From Photorhabdus luminescens subsp. luminescens (GTDB taxonomy: Bacteria > Pseudomonadota > Gammaproteobacteria > Enterobacterales > Enterobacteriaceae): a stretch of 64,000 bases of DNA. The stretch is from contig NZ_JXSK01000001.1 in the NCBI RefSeq assembly GCF_001083805.1, positions 1,135,633 through 1,199,632 on the forward strand, given 5' to 3'. A model generated the notes under the pieces. That model did no database searches and had not been told where the DNA came from. It worked only from the letters and a program-made list of their open reading frames with translations. Position numbers and translations under genes: made by a program. Positions within the stretch are counted from its first letter, which is position 1; each line of letters starts with the position of its first letter. Of the stretch, positions 50,284-59,625 are shown piece by piece.

Positions 50284-51984
50284 ATGTTAGCTTTTCTCTC
50301 ATTTATTGGTTTTACCCTATTAGTGGCGGGCTTCGCTTATTACAAAACCCATAATGCTCGTCTGACAGAATCTACTGAAGGCTATTTTCTTGGCGGACGA
50401 TCTCTCACCGGTGTTTATATTGGCAGCTCTATGTTATTAATGAACCTGTCCACAGAACATTTAATCGGTTTGAATGGATTAGCATTCCGAACCGGATTTA
50501 TTGTTATGGCTTGGGAAGTAATAGCCGCTGTGACAATCGTTCTATTTGCTATTTATTTCCTACCTAAATATCTGAAACTGGGTATTTCAACCATCCCGGA
50601 ATATCTTGAACGCCGATTTGATAAAAATACGCTGCTTATTACTTCAATTCTTTTCCTGGCTATGTATATCATTTCACTACTCCCCATTGTGCTATATACC
50701 GGCGCGATTGCATTAGAAAGTCTATTTCAGGTTTCCAATGTATTCAGTATTGATAAAACTACAGCGCTATGGGTTATGGTTTGGGGCGTTGGTGGATTAG
50801 GCGCGGTCTATGCTATCTTTGGCGGTATTAAAGCCATTGCCGCCGCGGATACTATTAACGGCGTTGGCTTAATCGTTGGCGGATTAATGGTAACCATTTT
50901 TGCCCTACTCTATGTTGGCAATGGCAATGCCTGGCAAGGATTAATTGAAGTTTATCAATCTAATCCTGATAAATTTAACTCCATCGGCAGCGAAGATTCG
51001 TTGGTTCCTTTCTCCACGCTATTTACCGGCTTAATTGTTTCCAATATGTTTTTCTGGTGTACCAATCAATCTATTGTTCAGAAAGCCCTTGGCGCAAAAA
51101 ATCTCGCCGAAGGACAAAAAGGGGTCATGTTGTGTGCTTTACTTAAACTCATCATGCCGTCTATTATTATTCTACCGGGCATTATTGCTTTCCATATTTT
51201 CAAAGGACAAATAGATAATCCAGATAACGCTTATCCAGAATTAGTACATTTAATTCTACCGGAAGTATTAGTTGGTTTCTTTGCCGCTGTGGTCGTTGGT
51301 GCCGTATTTTCTACATTCAGCGGAGGACTTAATTCATCTGTGACACTGTTTATCGTCAATATTTACAAACAGCGAATCAACCAAAATGCCACCGAAACTC
51401 AAACCGTCGCGATGAGTAAATATCTGGGAATCGGGTTAGCGTTAATCACCATGATCGTCGCACCGTTAGTCGCTAATGCGCCGGATGGTCTGTTTTATCT
51501 CATTCAACAATTACAGGGGATTTTTAACGCGCCAATTCTCAGCGTGGTATTAGTCGGCCTGATGACTAAACGAGTGCCGCCTATTGCTGCTAAACTTGGC
51601 CTATTATTCGGTATGTCTGCCTATATTATCTGTAATTTCATTTTAAAAATTAACCTGCACTTTTTTCATCTGGTTGGTATTTTATTTGTTCTCAATGTGA
51701 TTTTCATGTTGGCTATTGGCTACTTTTTTCCAGCTAAACCCTTTGAAGATGTCTATACCGAACAGGTAAATATTACGCCGTGGTCTATGGTGAAACCAGT
51801 GGCATGGTTAATTACATTATGCTCAATCTCTATATACGTATTTCTCGCACATAATGTTCCCAAGGTAATCATGATTATTTATTACCTATTTGCTGCCTTA
51901 ATACTATCTTATGCGCTATACCAGATAGGTAAAACGCTATTCAGGAAACGTGTGATAAATAGTGCGCCACAAAAAACCAAATAA
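50284..51984 (+). CDS. Sodium:solute symporter (SSS family), probable inositol uptake
   Basis: I start at the ATG at 50284 (MLAFLSFIGFTLL; TGGAGGA site), giving 566 aa. About 13-14 TMs; SSS features include GYFLGGRSLTGVYIGSSMLLMNLSTEHLIGLNGLAF and VGAVFSTFSGGLNSSVTLF (the sodium-site region). The family includes sodium/myo-inositol and sodium/glucose carriers (SLC5-like). The position inside the iol island supports inositol as substrate; this is inference. Confidence 0.88.
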   Translation: MLAFLSFIGFTLLVAGFAYYKTHNARLTESTEGYFLGGRSLTGVYIGSSMLLMNLSTEHLIGLNGLAFRTGFIVMAWEVIAAVTIVLFAIYFLPKYLKLGISTIPEYLERRFDKNTLLITSILFLAMYIISLLPIVLYTGAIALESLFQVSNVFSIDKTTALWVMVWGVGGLGAVYAIFGGIKAIAAADTINGVGLIVGGLMVTIFALLYVGNGNAWQGLIEVYQSNPDKFNSIGSEDSLVPFSTLFTGLIVSNMFFWCTNQSIVQKALGAKNLAEGQKGVMLCALLKLIMPSIIILPGIIAFHIFKGQIDNPDNAYPELVHLILPEVLVGFFAAVVVGAVFSTFSGGLNSSVTLFIVNIYKQRINQNATETQTVAMSKYLGIGLALITMIVAPLVANAPDGLFYLIQQLQGIFNAPILSVVLVGLMTKRVPPIAAKLGLLFGMSAYIICNFILKINLHFFHLVGILFVLNVIFMLAIGYFFPAKPFEDVYTEQVNITPWSMVKPVAWLITLCSISIYVFLAHNVPKVIMIIYYLFAALILSYALYQIGKTLFRKRVINSAPQKTK

Positions 51985-52036
51985 AGATAACTCACTGACT
52001 TTATTACTCCGACATCATTATCAAAATAACCGACTA

Positions 52037-52079
52037 CCAGGATTTCCCTACACCTCATATTCGAAAGAGGAAATCCTGG
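52037..52079 (+). terminator. Inverted repeat after the symporter
   Basis: CCAGGATTTCC and GGAAATCCTGG are perfect 11-bp arms separated by 21 bases, 53 bases past the stop. Probable terminator, weak T-run. Confidence 0.5.
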
Positions 52080-52275
52080 ATATAGGGATATAACGGCTCC
52101 CTTTACTAACCAACACACACTCCATATATACCAAACTATAAATGAAACAAAAATTCTAATATTCCATTTTTTCCGCTCTTACCTCTGAATGGTACCTATT
52201 TCATTAGAAAATTAACCCCATATAACGCGATGTTAGCTAAAAAACCCTTATCAGATCACAACTTGAAATTAATAT

Positions 52276-52298
52276 TTTCATTTTAGTTGAAAATGAAA
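52276..52298. promoter_or_regulatory. Second candidate IolR operator
   Basis: TTTCATTTT and AAAATGAAA are perfect 9-bp arms around AGTTG, 113 bases upstream of the next dehydrogenase. The arms match the core of the 45110-45139 repeat, with shorter spacing between half-sites (14 rather than 17 bases start to start). Confidence 0.65.
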
Positions 52299-52410
52299 TA
52301 AATGTTTCCTATAACAGATATACGACAACAACCAAGGCTAACTGGCAAACACTAAAGAATTGACTGCAACAATAAACGACCTATCCGCTTCTATTTGGAG
52401 AAACAGCTAT

Positions 52411-53544
52411 ATGGAAGAGATTCGTATCGGCCTAATCGGTACTGGTTACATCGGACGGACGCATGCCATTGCTTACGCACAAGCGCCCACTGTTTTCCCT
52501 CTGACAGGCAAACTAGTTTGTGAAATGGTGGCGGAAGTTTCTGCTGAACTCGCCGCAAAACGGTCTGAACAATTAGGTTTCCGGCGCTTTACTGATAATT
52601 GGCGAAAATTAGTATCAGATCCCGATATTCATGTTGTTGATATCTGCTCGCCAAATTTCCTTCATAAAGAGATGGCACTTGAAGCGATCAAACATGGCAA
52701 GCATGTTTATTGTGAAAAACCACTGGCACTAAACTCAACTGATGCAAAATTAATGGTCGAAGCCGCCAAAAAAGTCGGAGTGAAAACATTAGTCGGTTTT
52801 AACTACATGAAAAACCCTACCGCCCAACTGGCTAAAGAGATCATTTCAAATGGTGAAATTGGCGAAGTCATTCACTTCTACGGCACTCACAACGAAGATT
52901 ATATGGCCGATCCATTCACCCCTATTCACTGGCACTGTTTTAAAGATAAAGCTGGATTAGGCGCATTAGGCGATCTTGCTGCTCATATCATCAATATGGC
53001 GCAGTACTTGGTTGGAGATATTCAAACTGTTTGCGCAGACATGGCGACTGTCATCAAACAACGCCCGGAAAAAACCGGCTCCAGCGTTATGGTTGCAGTA
53101 GAAAACGAAGATCAAGCACATGCTATGGTGCGTTTCGACGGCGGAGCAATGGGTGTTATTGAAACCTCCCGTATTGCTTGCGGCCGCAAAATGGGTTTGA
53201 GCTACGTCATTACAGGAACAAAGGGGACTTTAAGCTTTACACAAGAAAGAATGGCCGAACTAAAACTTTACCGCCACGATGAACCGGCGAACCGCCAAGG
53301 CTTTAAAACTATTCTTATTGGACCGGAACATCCTGACTATGCGCCATTCTGTCATGGCGCAGGTCACGGCATCGGCTTCAATGATCAAAAAACAGTGGAA
53401 ATCAGAGACTTGATCAATGGCATCGCCAGCAATAAAGAGATATGGCCGGATTTCGCCGAAGGCTGGAAAGTCTCACGTATTCTGGACGCCATTGCTCGTT
53501 CTTATCAAGAGCAACGTTGGGTGAATGTCACTGAAATTAATTAA
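52411..53544 (+). CDS. Second Gfo/Idh/MocA dehydrogenase, inositol-type
   Basis: I start at the ATG at 52411 (MEEIRIGLIGTGYIGRTHA) behind TTTGGAG, giving 377 aa. Rossmann GTGYIG, CEKPLA, and catalytic-domain GDLAAHIINMAQYLVGD. It is longer than IolG and differs from it clearly, so it likely acts on another inositol isomer (scyllo- or D-chiro-) or on a keto intermediate. It is the first gene of the downstream block, behind its own candidate operator. Confidence 0.88.
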   Translation: MEEIRIGLIGTGYIGRTHAIAYAQAPTVFPLTGKLVCEMVAEVSAELAAKRSEQLGFRRFTDNWRKLVSDPDIHVVDICSPNFLHKEMALEAIKHGKHVYCEKPLALNSTDAKLMVEAAKKVGVKTLVGFNYMKNPTAQLAKEIISNGEIGEVIHFYGTHNEDYMADPFTPIHWHCFKDKAGLGALGDLAAHIINMAQYLVGDIQTVCADMATVIKQRPEKTGSSVMVAVENEDQAHAMVRFDGGAMGVIETSRIACGRKMGLSYVITGTKGTLSFTQERMAELKLYRHDEPANRQGFKTILIGPEHPDYAPFCHGAGHGIGFNDQKTVEIRDLINGIASNKEIWPDFAEGWKVSRILDAIARSYQEQRWVNVTEIN

Positions 53545-53619
53545 TCCTTCTTATCAACGCTCCACGATTGGAGCTCAGCATAGCAACACTTGATGTTGTA
53601 CTTAATAAGGAATTGTTCA

Positions 53620-55524
53620 ATGGAGCAGCAAAAAAAATTTGATGTCATCTGCATGGGACGAATCGCCGTTGACCTTTACGGCCAACAAATCGGAGCACGT
53701 CTGGAAGACATGGGAAGTTTTGCGAAATACCTTGGGGGTTCTTCCGGTAATGTTGCCTATGGCGCCGCTCGCCAGGGGCTTAAATCCTCCATGCTAGCCA
53801 GAGTCGGTGATGAGCATATGGGACGTTTCCTTAGAGAAGAGTTGCAAAGGGTTGGCTGTGATACCAGCCATCTAACCATTGATAAAGAACGCCTTACGGC
53901 ACTGGTGCTGCTAGGAATCAAAGATAAAACCACGTTTCCTCTGATCTTCTATCGTGATAACTGCGCCGATATGGCAATTACCCGTGATGATTTCAGTGAA
54001 GAATACATTGCATCCGCCCGTTGTCTGGCAATCACCGGAACACATCTTTCTCATCCTAACACTCGCGATGCCGTGCTGACGGCCCTCAACTACGCCCGCC
54101 GTAACCGTGTGAAAACGGTCATGGATATTGATTATCGCCCGGTACTTTGGGGATTAACTTCTCTGGGAGATGGTGAATCACGTTATATCGCATCGGAACA
54201 GGTAACAGCTCAGTTACAGGAAGTATTATCACTATTTGACCTGATTGTCGGCACAGAAGAAGAGTTCCACATTGCCGGTGGTTCCACAGAGACTATCGAA
54301 GCACTACGCAACATTCGTAAATTCACGTCTGCTACATTAGTTTGCAAACGGGGATCACTGGGATGCTCTGTTTTTACCGCTGAAATCCCTAATTATCTGG
54401 ATGATAGCATGACCATACAGGGCGTTCGTGTCGATGTACTTAACGTGCTCGGCGCAGGGGATGCTTTTATGTCCGGCCTGTTACGCGGCTATCTAAACAA
54501 CGAAGGTTGGGAAAAAGCCTGCGCCTACGCGAATGCTTGCGGCGCATTAGTCGTTTCTCGTCATGGGTGTGCGCCAGCAATGCCGGATAAAACCGAGCTT
54601 GATAACTATTTATCACGCGCTAATCAAATATTACGCCCTGATTTAGATGAAACACTCAATCACCTCCACCGTATCAGCGCCCGTAAAAATCAATGGGACG
54701 AACTGTGCGTAATGGCATTTGATCATCGTATTCAATTTATTGAATTAGCCCGACAAGCCAATGCCAGTATCAAACGTATTTCATCATTAAAACAACTTCT
54801 ATTGCGCGCCAGCCGGGAAGTTGCCACAGAAGCAGGGCTACAAGGAAAAATAGGCCTGTTATGTGACAGCACTTTTGGTCAGGATGTTTTAAACGAAATC
54901 ACCGGTCAAGGCTGGTGGATAGGCCGCCCAATTGAGCTACCTGGCTCTCGCCCACTTAGTCTGGAACATGGCAACATCGGTTCTCAACTTATTGATTGGC
55001 CACTGGAACACATTGTCAAATGTCTGGTGTTCTTCCATCCAGAAGATGCTCACCCGCTCCGACTGGAACAAGAGAAAAAAATTCGGGAAATTTATGCCGC
55101 ATGTTGTAAATCTGGTCACGAACTTTTACTGGAAGTGATCCTACCTGCGGAAATGAAACACTCAGATGAGTTCTATATTCGCGCGCTTAGACGTTTTTAT
55201 AACCTTGGAATTAAACCGGATTGGTGGAAACTCCCACCTCTCAGTTCTGAAAGTTGGGACAACATTAACTCTCTAATCCAACAGCGGGACCCTTATTGCC
55301 GTGGCGTCGTTATTCTTGGCCTTGATGCTCCACAAGAAGAACTGGAAATGGGCTTTAATGCCGCCGCCGGCAAATCTATCGTCAAAGGTTTTGCTGTCGG
55401 AAGAACCCTCTTTGGTCAACCATCCCTAAAATGGCTAAAAAATGAGATTGATGATAACCGTTTGATCCAGAAAATAAAAACCAACTATCACAACCTGATT
55501 AGCCTATGGCGTCAGCGTGGATAG
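53620..55524 (+). CDS. iolC: 5-dehydro-2-deoxygluconokinase IolC fused to DUF2090 domain
   Basis: I start at the ATG at 53620 (AATAAGGA site), giving 634 aa. Residues about 1-330 are a PfkB kinase (MGRIAVDLYGQQIG, GGSSGNVAYGAARQG, and the catalytic GAGDAFMSGLLRGYL). Residues about 340-634 are a DUF2090 domain (VMAFDHRIQFIELA at its start, GFAVGRTLFGQP at its end) with an aldolase-like TIM-barrel look. The kinase phosphorylates 2-deoxy-5-keto-gluconate; the second domain is a plausible aldolase for the product, since no separate iolJ is present. Confidence 0.93.
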   Translation: MEQQKKFDVICMGRIAVDLYGQQIGARLEDMGSFAKYLGGSSGNVAYGAARQGLKSSMLARVGDEHMGRFLREELQRVGCDTSHLTIDKERLTALVLLGIKDKTTFPLIFYRDNCADMAITRDDFSEEYIASARCLAITGTHLSHPNTRDAVLTALNYARRNRVKTVMDIDYRPVLWGLTSLGDGESRYIASEQVTAQLQEVLSLFDLIVGTEEEFHIAGGSTETIEALRNIRKFTSATLVCKRGSLGCSVFTAEIPNYLDDSMTIQGVRVDVLNVLGAGDAFMSGLLRGYLNNEGWEKACAYANACGALVVSRHGCAPAMPDKTELDNYLSRANQILRPDLDETLNHLHRISARKNQWDELCVMAFDHRIQFIELARQANASIKRISSLKQLLLRASREVATEAGLQGKIGLLCDSTFGQDVLNEITGQGWWIGRPIELPGSRPLSLEHGNIGSQLIDWPLEHIVKCLVFFHPEDAHPLRLEQEKKIREIYAACCKSGHELLLEVILPAEMKHSDEFYIRALRRFYNLGIKPDWWKLPPLSSESWDNINSLIQQRDPYCRGVVILGLDAPQEELEMGFNAAAGKSIVKGFAVGRTLFGQPSLKWLKNEIDDNRLIQKIKTNYHNLISLWRQRG

Positions 55525-55564
55525 CAACATAATAAAATTATTTTATTCAACTAGGAGCACCATC

Positions 55565-56455
55565 ATGGCTGTTCAACTTGGTATCAACCCTCTGACCTGG
55601 ACTAATGATGACTTACCCACTCTCGGCGCAGACACACCACTGGAAACCTGTTTAACCGAAGGCCGCCAAGCAGGTTTTACCGGTTTTGAATTAGGCAATA
55701 AATTTCCTCGTCAGGCCAACATATTGGGCCCCATTCTTGCCGCCCACGATCTCATGCTGGTATCTGGCTGGTACTCTGGCGAATTACTCACCCGTTCGGT
55801 CGCGGAAGAGATTAAAGCAGTACAATCCCACCTGACCCTGCTGCGCGAACTGGGAGCGAATGTCATGGTATTTGCAGAAGTGACAAACTGCATTCACGGC
55901 GATCAAAACAAGTCAGTCCATCTTCGCCCTCAATTTCCAGCTAATCGCTGGCAAGAATACGGTGAAAAATTAACTGAATTTGCCCGTTACACCCAAGAAC
56001 AAGGGGTTCAGATTGCTTATCACCATCACATGGGGACTGTCATCGAAACTGAGAAAGATGTTGATCATCTGATGGAAAATACCGGTGATGAAGTTGGATT
56101 GCTGCTGGATACCGGTCATTTAACCTTTGCTGGCGCTGATCCACTGGCTATCGCAGAACGCTGGGCAAAACGCATTAACCATGTTCACTGTAAAGACATC
56201 CGTCCTGATGTACTCAACGATATAAAAAACCGTAAAACCAGTTTCCTTGATGCAGTACTGAGCGGTGTATTCACAGTACCGGGAGATGGTTGCGTTGATT
56301 ATCCGGCAATTTTTCAAGTGTTGAAAAAACAGAATTATAAAGGCTGGCTGGTAGTTGAAGCAGAACAAGATCCTGCCATTGCTCATCCACTCACCTACGC
56401 AACAATGGGTTATAACAATTTACATCAACTCGCTAGAAATGCAGGATTACTTTAA
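55565..56455 (+). CDS. iolE: myo-inosose-2 dehydratase
   Basis: I start at the ATG at 55565 (MAVQLGINPLTWTNDDLP) behind AGGAG, giving 296 aa. Xylose-isomerase-like TIM barrel with metal/active-site residues in YHHHMGTVIE, LLLDTGHLTFAG, NHVHCKDIR and VVEAEQDP. It dehydrates 2-keto-myo-inositol to the trihydroxycyclohexane-dione, the substrate of IolD. It lies 40 bases after iolC. Confidence 0.95.
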   Translation: MAVQLGINPLTWTNDDLPTLGADTPLETCLTEGRQAGFTGFELGNKFPRQANILGPILAAHDLMLVSGWYSGELLTRSVAEEIKAVQSHLTLLRELGANVMVFAEVTNCIHGDQNKSVHLRPQFPANRWQEYGEKLTEFARYTQEQGVQIAYHHHMGTVIETEKDVDHLMENTGDEVGLLLDTGHLTFAGADPLAIAERWAKRINHVHCKDIRPDVLNDIKNRKTSFLDAVLSGVFTVPGDGCVDYPAIFQVLKKQNYKGWLVVEAEQDPAIAHPLTYATMGYNNLHQLARNAGLL

Positions 56456-56500
56456 TAGTCGCCGTTCGATTTATACAAAAGCAATGCTGAGGTAGGTATT

Positions 56501-57328
56501 ATGTCCAAATTACTATCAAAATATCATGCACCGGATCAAAATAGACGAACTCAACATATCACACCAGAATCTGCCAACTGGAAGTATGTCCATTTTGATG
56601 TTTATGAGTTAGCCTCGAGTGAAAAAATCACCTTACCCGCATCAGAAAATGAAACCTGTCTGGTTTTAGTGGCGGGAAAAGCCACAGTAACGACGCCACA
56701 TCAACGATTTGAGCATATTGGCGATCGCATGCAACCATTTGAACGCAAAAAGCCTTATGCCGTTTACATCACGGCGGGGGAATCTGTTGAAATTATTGCC
56801 GATACTGCTCTCGAACTCGCGGTATGCCAAGCACCGGGCAAAGGAAACTACCCGACTCGCCTGATTACGCCACAGGATATTGGTGCAGAACAACGTGGAA
56901 ATGGCTACAACCGACGCTATGTTCACAACATCCTACCGGATAACAAACCTGCTGATAGCTTGCTGGTGGTTGAAGTCTTTACCGATGAAGGCTGTACCAG
57001 TTCCTACCCTAGCCATAAACACGATACCGACAATGCGCCACAGGAAACCTATCTGGAAGAAACCTATTACCATCGCTTGAATCCATCTCAAGGATTCTGC
57101 ATGCAACGCGTCTATACCGATGACCGTTCACTGGATGAATCAATGGCTGTTTACAACAAAGATGTAGTAATGGTCCCCAAAGGCTATCACCCAGTAGCAA
57201 CCATTGCCGGTTACGACAACTATTATCTCAACGTAATGGTCGGACCAACCCGTAAGTGGTTATTTACCTGGGAAAAAGACCATCAATGGGTTAATAGTGA
57301 AACGTATGCTCAAAAGCATAAGAATTGA
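56501..57328 (+). CDS. iolB: 5-deoxy-glucuronate isomerase
   Basis: This 275-aa bicupin enzyme has the conserved metal-site block YPSHKHDTDNAPQETYLEETYYHRLNPSQGF and VPKGYHPVATIAGYDNYYLNVMVGP. It converts 5-deoxy-glucuronate to 2-deoxy-5-keto-gluconate, the IolC substrate. It is the last gene of the island; the distal CRISPR repeat begins 55 bases later. Confidence 0.96.
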   Translation: MSKLLSKYHAPDQNRRTQHITPESANWKYVHFDVYELASSEKITLPASENETCLVLVAGKATVTTPHQRFEHIGDRMQPFERKKPYAVYITAGESVEIIADTALELAVCQAPGKGNYPTRLITPQDIGAEQRGNGYNRRYVHNILPDNKPADSLLVVEVFTDEGCTSSYPSHKHDTDNAPQETYLEETYYHRLNPSQGFCMQRVYTDDRSLDESMAVYNKDVVMVPKGYHPVATIAGYDNYYLNVMVGPTRKWLFTWEKDHQWVNSETYAQKHKN

Positions 57329-57368
57329 TGCTCATCAGGACGGAAATAGGCTTCTTTATTTTAATTTT

Positions 57369-57390
57369 AGCGCACTCGATTGAGTGCGCT
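57369..57390. terminator. Hairpin at the iolB/CRISPR boundary
   Basis: AGCGCACTC and GAGTGCGCT form a perfect 9-bp stem with loop GATT, 40 bases after iolB. Its right arm runs into the first (degenerate) CRISPR repeat. No T-run on either side. Confidence 0.6.
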
Positions 57391-57892
57391 GCTGCCTGTG
57401 CGGCAGTGAACAACCGGAAACCGCGCAAACATCATGCTCAACTTTTCTAAGCTGCCTATGCGGCAGTGAACAATGTTCATGTCAGAACGGAGAATGGCAT
57501 CCATTTCTAAGCTGCCTGTACGGCAGTGAACTGTATCAAGGTAAGCGATTTCGTGAGTCTACTTTTCTAAGCTGCCTGTACGGCAGTGAACTTAAATCCG
57601 TTCAATTCCACGGCCAACCGTGTTTTCTAAGCTGCCTGTACGGCAGTGAACAACGGTATTAGCCCTAACTTCGTACACTCTATTTTCTAAGCTGCCTGTA
57701 CGGCAGTGAACTGTATGCCGGAACATGAACCGTCAAATGCGATTTTTCTAAGCTGCCTGTACGGCAGTGAACACATGGCAGAAACTTACGATCCTACTGT
57801 CTTCTTTCTAAGCTGCCTGTACGGCAGTGAACCCGTTGGTATTTACATTATGTGTGATAACAACTTTCTAAGCTGCCTGTACGGCAGTGAAC
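57384..57892 (-). CRISPR. Type I-F CRISPR array, 9 repeats and 8 spacers
   Basis: 28-bp repeats begin at 57384, 57444, 57504, 57564, 57624, 57684, 57745, 57805 and 57865. Spacers are 32 bp except the sixth from the left (57712-57744), which is 33. The core CTGCCTGTACGGCAG is the inverted repeat cut by Csy4; read on the minus strand the repeat starts GTTCACTGCC and ends TTAGAAA, the I-F form. The leftmost repeat has a divergent 5' half and TG for TA in its loop; the next has ATG. Degeneration at the left end and leader at the right mean transcription and growth run from right to left, with the oldest spacer next to iolB. Confidence 0.98.
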
Positions 57893-58021
57893 TGTTAGAT
57901 ACTACCTTTAATTTACTGATTATTAAAGAACATGATGATAAAAAGCAGAAAAACCCTTTTTATTAGCAGCGGCTAATCCCTTAAATAAATCAATAAGTTA
58001 TAATTAGCCGCAAAAAAAGGG
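57893..58021 (-). promoter_or_regulatory. CRISPR leader with IHF-consensus site
   Basis: 129 AT-rich bases between the csy4 stop and the newest repeat. AATCAATAAGTTA at 57988-58000 matches the IHF consensus WATCAR-N4-TTR exactly; a one-mismatch site (57909-57921, minus strand) lies nearer the array. The exact site sits between arms of a 9-bp inverted repeat (GCGGCTAAT 57969-57977, ATTAGCCGC 58003-58011). IHF is known to be required for leader-side spacer integration in type I-F. Confidence 0.75.
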
Positions 58022-58576
58022 TCAAAACCAAGGAATGGTAGCTGATGAACTTAATCCATAAGAACTGAAAACGCCTGACGCTGGGCTGTCTTGTATTGGC
58101 CCTTGTTCGACAAACAACAGAAAGCTTTGACCTGATGACAAGCTCTTAAGGTACAGAAACGGTAAATGAGTACGTTGTTCCTTGCTGATTGGAATACGTT
58201 GCCAAGCTTGCTCCTCCGTTAACCATCCTTTTTTAATCGAACGACGGCGAATCCTATCAACGTTGCTTTTTACCTGCACTCGGCTCACACGACGATATCG
58301 AGTATCTTGAGGGGCCGGCTGGATATCAATCACCTCAGTATAATCCCTGAGCCCTTTTAACCAGGATAATGCTTGTAAGTCATTCAGCGCTTCGCTTGAA
58401 CCGTGCATTCTCAGCGTGTCCCCCAACGTCTTCCCCGCACGAGGAAAACTGACACCAATACGTCCGTTACCTACTTGCCCTAATGCCCGATGCAGTTTAG
58501 CAAACAGCGCCGCCATAAGATCTTGTTGACTGAATTCAAGATCGGGAAGAACACGGATTTCAAGGTAATAATCCAT
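58022..58576 (-). CDS. csy4: Csy4 (Cas6f) crRNA endoribonuclease
   Basis: This 184-aa protein (P. aeruginosa Csy4 187) has the catalytic His at position 29 (FAKLHRALGQ), as in the characterised enzyme, an arginine-rich helix near residues 104-125 (RRVSRVQVKSNVDRIRRR) that docks the repeat hairpin, and the FLYLKSLSSGQSFLLFV strand near the end. It cuts pre-crRNA within each repeat and stays bound. It starts 9 bases after csy3. Confidence 0.96.
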   Translation of the reverse strand: MDYYLEIRVLPDLEFSQQDLMAALFAKLHRALGQVGNGRIGVSFPRAGKTLGDTLRMHGSSEALNDLQALSWLKGLRDYTEVIDIQPAPQDTRYRRVSRVQVKSNVDRIRRRSIKKGWLTEEQAWQRIPISKEQRTHLPFLYLKSLSSGQSFLLFVEQGPIQDSPASGVFSSYGLSSSATIPWF

Positions 58577-58585
58577 TTGATCCCC

Positions 58586-59602
58586 TTATTCACCTTTTTC
58601 ACCGAAAACACCGCCACGAATTAGCGTCGCCATAACATAGTGTTGTTGCTCTACTTCTGGTGCTTTTCCTTTAACGACCCAGTTATCTAACAAAGTATAA
58701 AAATCCATTTTTACTTTAGGCTGACGATAAGCTTTACCGCGACTGGTGACAGAACCATAGGGTTCAACCGCTATTGGACCAAGACCCAACTCCGTCGCGT
58801 CTGGATACCACGTGTCAATAGTTCGGAGCGCATTACCCACTTTTTGCGAATGCAGTGCGGCAATGTCATTTACTTGATACAACACTTTGCTTTTTTTACT
58901 GTTGCTATCAAGAACCAATTCTTGAGAAGGGAAAATTTCCTGTCCATGCCCCAAACGAACAAAAGCTTCAACGTTGAAAAATGTTGATCTATCGCCTGCC
59001 AATCCTTCCTCAATTTCGGCGGCAAGTTCAGCTAAGTGACCTTCTGCCTTACCAAATGCACGTAAGCTGAAATCTTCACAATCAAACTCCCACCATTTGC
59101 CACTCTTACCACTTACGCGAACCTTAATTTCTTCTGCTCCAACTCGGTTACGCCACAAAAACCGTCCATTCGCCAGATTTTCTGCATAGCGTGCAGCAAG
59201 CGTTTTGAAACCGTGTTCAGCAATATAACCGTTGATCACGTTTGCCAATTCAGCTTGATAATCCTGATCATTACAGACTGATGGTGTTGAAAGATTACCT
59301 AAAACCCTTAATGTGAAACTGACTTTTAGGGTATCAGCATCATAAGGCAATGCGGCAACATCGACACGTTGCAAGTTTGCTTTTTGAATCTCCGCATCCA
59401 ATTTGGCCGGATCGCTGGTTAAAGCGTTTTTTAAACGGTTGGAAATCGTCCCTCGGACAGCTTTTTCCTGAATAGCAATAGGTTGCCACTCTTCCGCTTT
59501 CTCCCAATGCTTCCAGTTTCCAGCAAACATTAAAGCATCAGAGTTAGAAAGTTTACGTTCAAATGCCAGTACAGAAGCCGTTTTAATAGTTGATTTAGAC
59601 AT
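58586..59602 (-). CDS. csy3: Csy3 (Cas7f) backbone subunit
   Basis: This 338-aa protein has the family length. N-terminal [22 protein letters not shown], then [12 protein letters not shown] and [16 protein letters not shown] near the C-terminus are typical of Csy3. Six copies would line the crRNA in the Csy surveillance complex. It lies 23 bases after csy2. Confidence 0.96.
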   Translation of the reverse strand: MSKSTIKTASVLAFERKLSNSDALMFAGNWKHWEKAEEWQPIAIQEKAVRGTISNRLKNALTSDPAKLDAEIQKANLQRVDVAALPYDADTLKVSFTLRVLGNLSTPSVCNDQDYQAELANVINGYIAEHGFKTLAARYAENLANGRFLWRNRVGAEEIKVRVSGKSGKWWEFDCEDFSLRAFGKAEGHLAELAAEIEEGLAGDRSTFFNVEAFVRLGHGQEIFPSQELVLDSNSKKSKVLYQVNDIAALHSQKVGNALRTIDTWYPDATELGLGPIAVEPYGSVTSRGKAYRQPKVKMDFYTLLDNWVVKGKAPEVEQQHYVMATLIRGGVFGEKGE

Positions 59603-59625
59603 GTAGATATCCTTCTTTAAATTAA

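Noticed and set aside
57384..57966. Two plus-strand frames of 92 and 86 codons with repeated FLSCLYGSE
   Set aside because: They are translations of the CRISPR repeats and spacers, not genes.
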